From: Actinomycetota bacterium
GTDB lineage: Bacteria; Actinomycetota; Acidimicrobiia; Acidimicrobiales; RAAP-2
Direction of reading: 5' to 3'
Length of the DNA stretch: 64,000 nt
NCBI GenBank assembly: GCA_009699875.1
Contig: WLNI01000001.1
Location: 1,403,521-1,467,520, forward strand
Below, piece after piece: positions 42,458 to 49,404 of the stretch. Made by a program: the position numbers and the translations under genes. Below the pieces are notes generated by a model. It saw only the letters and a program-made list of their open reading frames with translations. It was not told where the DNA came from and searched no databases. The stretch's first letter is position 1, and every line of letters begins with the position of its first letter.

Positions 42458-42644
42458 GTTTATCTCACTTTCTCGTCTGTCTCTGTGGCACCATCATGCC
42501 AAGGAAGTGGCCTTCTGCGCACATCGAGAACTGAGCACCTAGGGATTCCCCTCGATTGTTCTTTTCTCTGAGCATTTCGCTAGAGTTGGCCTTGCTACGC
42601 GGGGGTGGGGGCATTGAGAATTCCTATGAGTCACAAAAGGGCAT

Positions 42645-44036
42645 GTGGTGGCGATGCAAGGTAACGGCGTCACCGTAGGTGTAGACGTAGGGACGACCTC
42701 GGTCAAAGCAGTAGCGGTGGATGCGGACGGCCAGATTATTTCCCGCTCAAGAATCCCGCACTCGATTGTCACGACCCAAGCTGGGCGTCTCGAACATGAT
42801 GCGCGTAGAGCGTGGCGAGATGGAACGAAGAAGGCCTACCGAGCAGTGACTGAGAATCTCAATTTCCCAATTGCTGGCGTGACGACTGCGTCAATGATTC
42901 CCTCGATGACTGCGGTGAATAAGCGTGGTATCCCTATTCTCCCCGGGGTGCTTTATGGCGATGAACGAGGCCAACCTCGCCATGAAGATAGTGAGAGCCA
43001 AGGGGCACAAGATCTGTCATTCAATGGTGAGTGGTTTCTCCGGTGGGCAAAAACAGAAGCACCAGATGCCTACGGCTATTGGCCATGCCAAGCGGTTGCA
43101 ACCCATGCACTCGCCGATGTCCCAGCAATGGACTCTGCAGCTTCGTCATCGCTAGGGACGTTGTTAGGTCGAGACGGATGGAACCAACCGCTTCTCGACG
43201 ACATTGGTATTTCTGATGCAGCGTTGCCGAAGATTGTCCCTATGTGTGCCCCTGGTGGAACCTTGCCAGGATCAGACACTGTGTTTGGTGGAGGAACAAT
43301 CGACGCACTGGCTGACCAAATCGTTTCTGGGGCGACGCAACCCGGTGACGTCTTGGCAATCTTTGGTGCAACAGTCGTGATTTGGATTGTGACCGATGCC
43401 TATGTTGAACATCCTCCAGAAGGACTCTTCTCAGTTCCACATCTGGTAGCTGGAAGAGGTCTCCTCGGAGGCCCGAGTAATGCTGGCGCACTCTTTGTTG
43501 ATTGGGCACGGGAACTCTCTGGGATGTCGGCTCGTCACGCCCGGGAACTCGAGCAGCAAGAACGACCAGATAACCCCGCCCAGGTGCCAGTCTGGTTGCC
43601 GTATCTGCGAGGAGAGCGAACGCCATTTAATGACCGCTCACTTCGAGCGATGTTGGTTGATGCCGACATCACTCATGGACCAGAGGCCATTCGACGGGCG
43701 GCCTATGAGGCAAGTGGCTTTGTGATTCGCCGTATGGTCGAAATGTCTGGCGTTCCTGCGACGCGTGTGGTGGCGAGTGGCGGGGGATCCCGTTCGAGCG
43801 CGTGGATGAGAGGGGTTGCTGACGCGACAGGTATTCCCGTGGAATCAGTAGCAGTCTCAGAAGGAGCGGCCTACGGAGCGGCCTACCTGGCTCGTATGGC
43901 TGCGGGGCTCGAGACATCACTCGATGATGCGCAACGTTGGACTGCAACAGGAGAGCGATACGAGCCAGATCCTGGTTGGGAGTCAGCGATACAAGGTCGC
44001 TACGATCGATTTCATTCACTTGGAACAGGTGTCTAA
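42645..44036 (+). CDS. FGGY-family carbohydrate kinase (xylulokinase-like)
   Basis: A 463-residue sugar kinase. The ATPase-type phosphate 1 loop GVDVGTTSVKAVAVD (about 11-25) leads, the catalytic Asp is in GGTIDALADQI (about 213), PYLRGERTPFND and the adenosine loop VVASGGGSRSSAWMRGVADA (about 378) follow. FGGY kinases phosphorylate pentuloses, glycerol, gluconate, erythritol and similar polyols. Starts at GTG 42645, GTG 42648 and ATG 42654 are possible; AAAAGGG at 42635-42641 best fits 42648. It is followed, after the leader ORF at 44052, by a Zn-alcohol dehydrogenase that may oxidise the same sugar. Confidence 0.9.
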   Translation: MVAMQGNGVTVGVDVGTTSVKAVAVDADGQIISRSRIPHSIVTTQAGRLEHDARRAWRDGTKKAYRAVTENLNFPIAGVTTASMIPSMTAVNKRGIPILPGVLYGDERGQPRHEDSESQGAQDLSFNGEWFLRWAKTEAPDAYGYWPCQAVATHALADVPAMDSAASSSLGTLLGRDGWNQPLLDDIGISDAALPKIVPMCAPGGTLPGSDTVFGGGTIDALADQIVSGATQPGDVLAIFGATVVIWIVTDAYVEHPPEGLFSVPHLVAGRGLLGGPSNAGALFVDWARELSGMSARHARELEQQERPDNPAQVPVWLPYLRGERTPFNDRSLRAMLVDADITHGPEAIRRAAYEASGFVIRRMVEMSGVPATRVVASGGGSRSSAWMRGVADATGIPVESVAVSEGAAYGAAYLARMAAGLETSLDDAQRWTATGERYEPDPGWESAIQGRYDRFHSLGTGV

Positions 44037-44051
44037 TACGGGGGGAACTCT

Positions 44052-44105
44052 ATGAGGGAAGGTGTCGAAATGATGATGACAACACAGAAACGAGGTGAGC
44101 GATGA
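44052..44105 (+). CDS. 17-codon leader ORF overlapping the alcohol dehydrogenase start
   Basis: ATG 44052 has GGGGGG about 8 nt upstream and encodes MREGVEMMMTTQKRGER, then TGA. Its stop overlaps the dehydrogenase start as ATGA (44102-44105). The three consecutive Met codons and Lys/Arg-rich end have no recognised domain. The arrangement is that of a translationally coupled leader peptide. It could set dehydrogenase expression, or just be chance given that the dehydrogenase has its own GAGGTGA site inside the leader. Confidence 0.4.
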   Translation: MREGVEMMMTTQKRGER

Positions 44106-45334
44106 AGGCCTTAGTCTTCGGAGTAAAGCCTGATCGCTACGAGGTTCCAGATGACGCCAATGCGTTGATGCAGGGGCTTGCTCGAACACCTGTCAAATTG
44201 ATGGACGTTGATGATCCGGTTCATATTCATCCCGACTGGGTGGTCACAAAACCATTGTTAACTGGAATCTGTGGCTCAGATTCAAAACAGTTCTTGTTAG
44301 ATTTTGGTGACAACGAATTAGATAACGCGATGTCAAGTTTTTGTTCGTTCCCTCAGATCATGGGACACGAGGTTGTCGCGGAAGTGGTCTCGATGGGGCC
44401 AAAGGCTCGAGGCCTCGAGATCGGACAGCGTGTGGTGTTGAATCCGTGGCTGAGCTGCGGGCCTCGTGGCATCTCGCCGGTCTGCCCCGCATGTCAAGAA
44501 GGAGACTTCAGCCTCTGTTGGAACTTCACGAACGGTGACATCTCTGTTGGCATTCACACTGGAGTGGCAGCAGACGCAACGGGTGGGTACGCCGAATTGA
44601 TGCCCGCACACGATTCGATGCTCTTCCCCGTTCCCGACGACATTACGGATGAACAAGCCGTGCTTGCCGACCCGTTTTCAGTGTCACTTCACTCGATCAC
44701 GCGCCACCCACCACCACCGGGCGGGAAAGTTTTGGTGTACGGAGCAGGATCACTCGGAAGTTGTGCCGTAGCAATCTTGCGAGCGCTGTACCCGAGCGTT
44801 GAAATTGCGGTGGTTGCTCGATTTGATGCACAAGTTGCACTCGCAAAGAAGTTTGGAGCATCCCTTGTGGTCAGAGATGAACCCCGCCTTGAGATCATCG
44901 AACAAGTGGCTGCGTGGTCTGGAGGAGTGCTCCATATGCCAATGGACGGTCTTCCAATGGCGTATCCCGGTGGGATTGATGTGGTCTACGACACCATCGG
45001 AAAGCCTGAGACGTTTGAGGTGGGTGTTCGTGTCCTGAAGGCGAGAGGCACCTTGGTCAAATCTGGGGTGCACGCGTCTGCGAGATGGGAGTGGAGTCCC
45101 CTCTATTTCAAAGAGATCTCCCTCGTAGGGTCGAACGCATTTGCAACAGAAGACGTCGAAGGAGTGCGCAAACACGCAATCGAGCACTATCTTGACATGG
45201 TGGGACAAGGGCGCATCGAGCTCACCGATATGTTGACGCACTCGTATCGCCTTGATGAGTGGCGAGAAGCATTCTCGACGATCGCCACTCAGGGCGAGAC
45301 TGGTGCTATCAAAGTCACGATTGATCTGCGATAG
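44102..45334 (+). CDS. Zinc-dependent MDR alcohol dehydrogenase (long form)
   Basis: A 410-residue MDR enzyme. Catalytic zinc ligands are Cys57 (GICGSD) and His89-Glu90 (MGHEV). A structural zinc is likely held by Cys119, Cys128, Cys131 and Cys139; the loop between the first two is longer than usual. The Rossmann motif is VYGAGSLGSCAVAIL. The length and inserted loops resemble threonine-/sorbitol-like dehydrogenases found in actinobacteria. It may oxidise the polyol or sugar used by the upstream FGGY kinase. GAGGTGA precedes its ATG, and the leader ORF overlaps by ATGA. Confidence 0.9.
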   Translation: MKALVFGVKPDRYEVPDDANALMQGLARTPVKLMDVDDPVHIHPDWVVTKPLLTGICGSDSKQFLLDFGDNELDNAMSSFCSFPQIMGHEVVAEVVSMGPKARGLEIGQRVVLNPWLSCGPRGISPVCPACQEGDFSLCWNFTNGDISVGIHTGVAADATGGYAELMPAHDSMLFPVPDDITDEQAVLADPFSVSLHSITRHPPPPGGKVLVYGAGSLGSCAVAILRALYPSVEIAVVARFDAQVALAKKFGASLVVRDEPRLEIIEQVAAWSGGVLHMPMDGLPMAYPGGIDVVYDTIGKPETFEVGVRVLKARGTLVKSGVHASARWEWSPLYFKEISLVGSNAFATEDVEGVRKHAIEHYLDMVGQGRIELTDMLTHSYRLDEWREAFSTIATQGETGAIKVTIDLR

Positions 45335-45475
45335 CCACCTTCAGAGTGTCGCGTAGCTCGATGAATGCTCAAAGGAAGTCCAGAAAGGGAACTAAAGGAG
45401 TTCTTGAAGGCTGTTCGATTGGAGTTTGAGGGAGAAGGCCAAGTACTCTACGAACTGGGGAGAAAGAGGGGCGTT

Positions 45476-46423
45476 GTGGATTCAGAGTCAAAGTTGGCGC
45501 CGGCGCCCATTGTGGAATGCCGTGACTTAGTGAAGCGGTTTGACTCATTTGCTGCGGTTGATGGGATCAGCGTTACCGTGAACCAAGGCGAGTCGTTTGG
45601 ATTTTTAGGGCCGAACGGTGCGGGGAAGACCTCGACGATGAGGATGATCTCGTGCATGTCGCCAGCGAGCGAGGGATATCTTCGTGTTCTTGGCCAAGAT
45701 CCAGAGACACATGGGCCCGAGATCAGATCTCGCCTTGGTCTCGTTCCTCAAGAAGACACGCTCGAGCTCGAGCTTTCCTTGCTCGACAACTTGTTGATTT
45801 ACGGTCGCTACTTTGATCTTCCAAAAAAGGAGATTCTTCAGCGGGCGGATCGTCTGTTGGACTTTGCTCAGCTGACCGATCGTAAACACGACAAGGTTGA
45901 CCTTCTCTCTGGAGGAATGCGTCGTCGACTCACGATTGCTCGAGCCCTTATCTCTGAGCCAGACCTGTTGATCTTGGACGAACCGACGACGGGTCTCGAT
46001 CCTCAGGCTCGGCACTTGTTGTGGGATCGTCTCTATCGATTAAAGAGCGATGGCGTGACGTTGATCATCACCACTCACTACATGGATGAGGCAGAACAAC
46101 TCTGCGATCGGTTGGTAGTCATGGATCATGGCCACATTGTCGCTGAAGGAGCGCCTCGACAGCTCATCGAAGACCATTCGACCCCGGAAGTCTTGGAACT
46201 TCGTTTTGGAAACGTCGGTCACGAAGAGTATTCGGCAGGTTTTGAAGACTTGGCCGAGAGAATCGAAGTTTTGCCTGATCGCTTATTGCTCTATGTCCAT
46301 GACGGCGATGAAGTCTTGAGTGCAGTGCACAGCAGAGGTCACACGCCTGAGCGTTCGCTGGTTCGGCGCTCCACACTTGAAGATGTCTTTTTGGTTTTGA
46401 CTGGGCGAACGTTGGTCGATTAG
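45476..46423 (+). CDS. ABC-2 exporter ATPase (NodI/DrrA-like)
   Basis: About 315 residues. Walker A GPNGAGKT (45-52), signature LLSGGMRRRLTIARAL, Walker B LLILDEPTTGLDP and H-loop TTHYMDEAEQL are intact, followed by a C-terminal regulatory tail typical of DrrA/NodI. I start at GTG 45476, which has AGAGGGG 4 nt upstream; the frame is open to ATG 45365, adding 37 charged residues without a ribosome-binding site. Its stop overlaps the next GTG (TAGTGA). With the two ABC-2 permeases it forms an exporter, usually for lipids, polysaccharides or drugs. Confidence 0.92.
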   Translation: MDSESKLAPAPIVECRDLVKRFDSFAAVDGISVTVNQGESFGFLGPNGAGKTSTMRMISCMSPASEGYLRVLGQDPETHGPEIRSRLGLVPQEDTLELELSLLDNLLIYGRYFDLPKKEILQRADRLLDFAQLTDRKHDKVDLLSGGMRRRLTIARALISEPDLLILDEPTTGLDPQARHLLWDRLYRLKSDGVTLIITTHYMDEAEQLCDRLVVMDHGHIVAEGAPRQLIEDHSTPEVLELRFGNVGHEEYSAGFEDLAERIEVLPDRLLLYVHDGDEVLSAVHSRGHTPERSLVRRSTLEDVFLVLTGRTLVD

Positions 46424-47241
46424 TGACACTCGGCACGCTCAGCACTCGAGGAAGTTCTCAACCACGCATTGGCTGGCCCACGTGGGTTCGAGCAGTGTGG
46501 CATAACGCGTTCGTCTACTCAAAGACATGGCGCTCGTCAATTGTCACAGGGCTCCTTGAGCCATTTATGTATTTGGTGGCGATGGGGGTTGGTATTGGTT
46601 CGCTGGTCAACAAAGGAAGCGGTGGCGTCGATGGTGTCCCGTATCTCAACTTTGTCGCCCCTGGCCTGTTGGCTGCGACCATGTTGCAGATCGGCGTCAG
46701 CGACTCTTCGTTTTCAGTGCTGGGTGGATTGAAGTGGGCCCGAACCTATTTTGCAGCCATTGCAACGCCCTTGAACTATCACGATGTCCTGATTGGCCAC
46801 TTGGCTTGGATCGCAATTCGCTGTAGCGCGGTGGCAACGGCATTTGTTGCAGTGATGGGAGTCTTTGGGCTGTTGGCAAGTCCCTTGGCGATTCTGGCGA
46901 TCCCCGCCGCTGCACTTTCAGCTCTGGCCATCTCGTCGCCAACAACAGCAATCGCTACTCGTCAAGATGACCATCTCTCGATGACGGTGGTCTTTCGCCT
47001 TGGGGTGTTGCCAATGTTTTTGTTTGCAGGAGTATTTTTCCCACTCAGTCGGCTTCCATACTGGCTTGAAGCCATTGTTCAGATCCTTCCGTTGACGTCT
47101 GGAGTAACGCTCTGTCGAGCGCTTACCTTGCATCAAGGTCTCCATCCGAGCCTGTTCTTGAATATCGGCTACATGTTGCTGTGGTTTGGTGTTGGGTATT
47201 ACTTCTCGCTGACCGGATTCCGAAAGAGGCTGGTGATATGA
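46423..47241 (+). CDS. ABC-2 type permease (NodJ/DrrB-like), first
   Basis: A 272-residue membrane protein with about six helices: a first amphipathic start (WVRAVWHNAFVYSKTWRSSI), then LEPFMYLVAMGVGIGSLVN, which is the ABC-2 membrane family sequence, and a C-terminal GVFFPLSRLPYWLEAIVQIL. It starts with GTG overlapping the ATPase stop, and its own stop overlaps the start of the second permease by ATGA. The two permeases probably form a heterodimer. Confidence 0.9.
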   Translation: MTLGTLSTRGSSQPRIGWPTWVRAVWHNAFVYSKTWRSSIVTGLLEPFMYLVAMGVGIGSLVNKGSGGVDGVPYLNFVAPGLLAATMLQIGVSDSSFSVLGGLKWARTYFAAIATPLNYHDVLIGHLAWIAIRCSAVATAFVAVMGVFGLLASPLAILAIPAAALSALAISSPTTAIATRQDDHLSMTVVFRLGVLPMFLFAGVFFPLSRLPYWLEAIVQILPLTSGVTLCRALTLHQGLHPSLFLNIGYMLLWFGVGYYFSLTGFRKRLVI

Positions 47242-48041
47242 GTTCGCTGACACTGCGGCCACATCGGCCAATTCCTCGCAGCACAGTCAGGGTTGTGCTC
47301 TTGGTTCGAGCCAACATGCAGCGCTATTTCAAACATCGGCTGCTCTTCGTTACTGGGTTCCTTGAGCCGTTTCTCTTCCTCCTCTCTATCGGCGTTGGAG
47401 TGGGAGGTCTTGTCGGTGGGATTCACGTTGAAGGCGAGACGATTCCCTACGCCGTCTTTGTGGCCCCCGGCCTGATGGCGACATCGGCCATGAATGGGGC
47501 CATGATCGACTCGATCTTTAATGTCTATTTCAAGCTGAGAATTAGCCACAGCTATGACGCAGTGTTAGCAACTCCCATGAGCCCAACGGACTTGGCGCTT
47601 GGAGAGATTGGTTGGTCGATAGTGCGTGTCGGCATCTACTCGGTGGCGTTCCTCATTGTCATGGCCGGACTCGGTGACGTGCATTCCTGGATGGTGATCT
47701 TCTGCCTTCCCGCGGCGATGCTGGTAAGTGCTTCATTCTCGGCTGTTGGTATTGCTGCGACCACCTACATGCGCACGTGGCAGGACTTTGATCTCGTCAT
47801 GATGATCCAGATGCCAATGTTTTTGTTCTCGGGCGTGTTCTTCCCCTTGACTGTTTACCCAGGATGGCTCCAGTTGGTCGTCTCACTCACGCCGCTCTAT
47901 CAAGGCGTGGCCCTCTGTCGAGACTTTGCCTTAGGCCACCTCCACCTCTGGATGCTCTTCAACGTGGCCTACCTCTTGATAATGGGAGCGATTGGGCTGC
48001 GGATTACTATTCGCCGTTTGGCGATTCTCTTGCTTCCCTAG
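47238..48041 (+). CDS. ABC-2 type permease (NodJ/DrrB-like), second
   Basis: About 267 residues, six helices, paralogous to the preceding permease: LEPFLFLLSIGVGVGGLVGG, FVAPGLMATSAMNGAMIDSI and GVFFPLTVYPGWLQLVVSLT match its counterparts. ATG 47238 overlaps the upstream TGA. It closes the three-gene exporter operon and is followed by a hairpin-terminator candidate at 48047-48081. Confidence 0.9.
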   Translation: MSSLTLRPHRPIPRSTVRVVLLVRANMQRYFKHRLLFVTGFLEPFLFLLSIGVGVGGLVGGIHVEGETIPYAVFVAPGLMATSAMNGAMIDSIFNVYFKLRISHSYDAVLATPMSPTDLALGEIGWSIVRVGIYSVAFLIVMAGLGDVHSWMVIFCLPAAMLVSASFSAVGIAATTYMRTWQDFDLVMMIQMPMFLFSGVFFPLTVYPGWLQLVVSLTPLYQGVALCRDFALGHLHLWMLFNVAYLLIMGAIGLRITIRRLAILLLP

Positions 48042-48046
48042 CGGAT

Positions 48047-48081
48047 CCCTTGGCCAGAAGGCTCCAAGCCAGGGAGTTTTT
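48047..48081 (+). terminator. Candidate rho-independent terminator after the ABC-2 operon
   Basis: CCCTTGGC (48047-48054) pairs with GCCAGGG (48068-48074), with one bulged T, and TTTTTA follows at 48077-48082. An alternative inner hairpin GGCT-CCA-AGCC also fits. It begins 6 bp after the second permease stop. Confidence 0.55.
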
Positions 48082-48196
48082 ATTCTTAGATATCTCTTAC
48101 TCCCACCTTGTGATCCCCTTGAGTTGGCCGAGCAATCTAGAACTTGTCGCCAGTGAAATACATTGGTGGAGAAGCCACCGCAAGGAGGAGAATGAA

Positions 48197-48940
48197 ATGT
48201 CAACACATTCCGTTCGCAATGTAGTGAGAAATGTTGGAGTGTCAACCGCAGTTGTTGCTGGCCTTGTTGCTGGTGGCGTGAGTGCTGCAGGAGCTGCCAC
48301 GACTACCACCCAGCCAGCAGGTTCTTCGAATCAGCACGTTGAAAAAGGGATGCCAGGCGTACCTGGACATCACGCACCAGGTGGAAAAGTGACCGCCATC
48401 TCTGATACGTCGATCACTGTTTCAAACCCGAAGGGCGATTCCAAGACCTTTACGATCAACAGCGATACCAAATTCATGAAGGGGAGCGAGACAGCGACTT
48501 CTTCTGACGTCACGGTTGGATCACTCGTTCGGATCATGCCAACGGCCAAGGGATCAAACACCGCCGCAAAAATCATGGTTGGTGTCCCTCATGTTGCTGG
48601 AAAAGTCACCGCCGTTAATGGAAGTTCTGTGAGCATCACGAATCGAGAAGGGAAATCTTTCACGGTCGTTGAAAGTGACTCGACAAAATTCACAAAGAAT
48701 GGCGCCGCTGCCACATCAGCTGATGTTGTGGTTGGCCAAGTCATTGTTGCTCAAGGTTCCTTTGCGTCTGGGAGCACGACCACATTGAATGCCACAAGCA
48801 TCATGGTTGGACTTCCTGGACCAGGCGCTAGCGGCATGCAGCATGGACCTGACGGCGGACCTCATGGAGGACCTGATGGTGGTCCACACGGAGGACCTGA
48901 CGGTGCTCCTCAAGGTGCCGACCAAACTCCACCTCAGTAA
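48197..48940 (+). CDS. Secreted DUF5666-like protein with Gly/Pro/His/Asp-rich tail
   Basis: About 247 residues. A Sec signal peptide (STAVVAGLVAGGVSAAGA core, cleavage near residue 34) is followed by two tandem copies of a small beta-domain of DUF5666 type: GKVTAISDTSITVSNPKGDS...FTINSDTKFMKG and GKVTAVNGSSVSITNREGKS...VVESDSTKFTKNG, each ending in VVGQVI- or VGSLVRI-like strands and IMVGVP/IMVGLP. The last 40 residues are a GGPHGGPDGGP repeat rich in His and Asp, suggestive of metal binding. ATG 48197 has AAGGAGG 8 nt upstream. It is followed by a strong terminator, so it is a monocistronic, probably abundant, exported protein. Function is unknown. Confidence 0.8.
   Translation: MSTHSVRNVVRNVGVSTAVVAGLVAGGVSAAGAATTTTQPAGSSNQHVEKGMPGVPGHHAPGGKVTAISDTSITVSNPKGDSKTFTINSDTKFMKGSETATSSDVTVGSLVRIMPTAKGSNTAAKIMVGVPHVAGKVTAVNGSSVSITNREGKSFTVVESDSTKFTKNGAAATSADVVVGQVIVAQGSFASGSTTTLNATSIMVGLPGPGASGMQHGPDGGPHGGPDGGPHGGPDGAPQGADQTPPQ
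48842..48909 (+). repeat. Short tandem coding repeat (GGP[H/D])
   Basis: Imperfect 12-bp units of the form GGACCT-SAY-GGN encode alternating GGPD and GGPH at the end of the DUF5666-like gene. The codons vary between copies, which points to selection for the peptide rather than recent slippage. Confidence 0.7.
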
Positions 48941-48976
48941 CGAAGTTCTGTCCCTCGGGGCAGACCAACGTATCGG

Positions 48977-49024
48977 CAAAGCGCTGGTCTCGTGAAGTTC
49001 TGCTTCTTCGAGACCAGCGCTTTG
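48977..49024 (+). terminator. Strong 16-bp hairpin terminator
   Basis: CAAAGCGCTGGTCTCG (48977-48992) and its exact reverse complement (49009-49024) enclose a 16-nt loop, 37 bp after the DUF5666-like gene stop. The T-run is short and forms part of the stem, so it may also act in the reverse direction. It is the most stable hairpin I can see in the window. Confidence 0.7.
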
Positions 49025-49404
49025 TGCGTTCTCGCCCCCTCTCGAGATATGTGAATTTTCGGGAAGCGCCGTGAATTGAGCGATGGGCTCGGGATCGAGC
49101 GGCCACCTTTGAAAGGACGAGAGCGGGTGGATCGTTTTTCATGCCCATCTCAATCGCTCTACCGATACCGCTCTCGGCAAGGGATTCGCCTCCGGCACAG
49201 CCGTTTCGGTATCGGATTACTCCTATTTCGAACGGCTCTTTCCCCATAATGAAGGCCAAATCCTGCCCCCGTAGCCTATTTTTTGGCAAAACTCGGTGGC
49301 CACAGGCTCCACGGCGGCAAAGCGACACGACAATTCTCGACGTGAGTGCTAGGAATAGGGTCAAGAATCAGGCACAAAGCCTGACGTCAAGAGGGGGATT
49401 CTCA
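49025..49404. other. 380-bp leader/intergenic region before Tat binding protein
   Basis: No convincing gene. The frame of the downstream protein stays open through 49141-49404, but its translation is Arg/Pro/Ser-rich, unlike a protein domain, and the ribosome-binding site is at 49391. It contains the inverted repeat at 49162-49215. The length suggests an untranslated leader with its own promoter, which I cannot place. Confidence 0.5.
49162..49215. repeat. 9-bp inverted repeat CCGATACCG/CGGTATCGG with 36-nt spacer
   Basis: Perfect arms at 49162-49170 and 49207-49215. The spacer contains further GC-rich self-complementary pieces, so it could fold as an RNA leader structure or serve as paired regulator sites for the downstream solute-binding protein gene. 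Confidence 0.4.

Noticed and set aside
48842..48909. Minisatellite or CRISPR remnant
   Set aside because: It is in frame in the DUF5666-like gene and encodes a GGP[H/D] tail with varied codons.
49141..49404. N-terminal extension of the solute-binding protein
   Set aside because: The Tat signal and ribosome-binding site place the start at 49405; the upstream translation is not protein-like and would bury the signal peptide.
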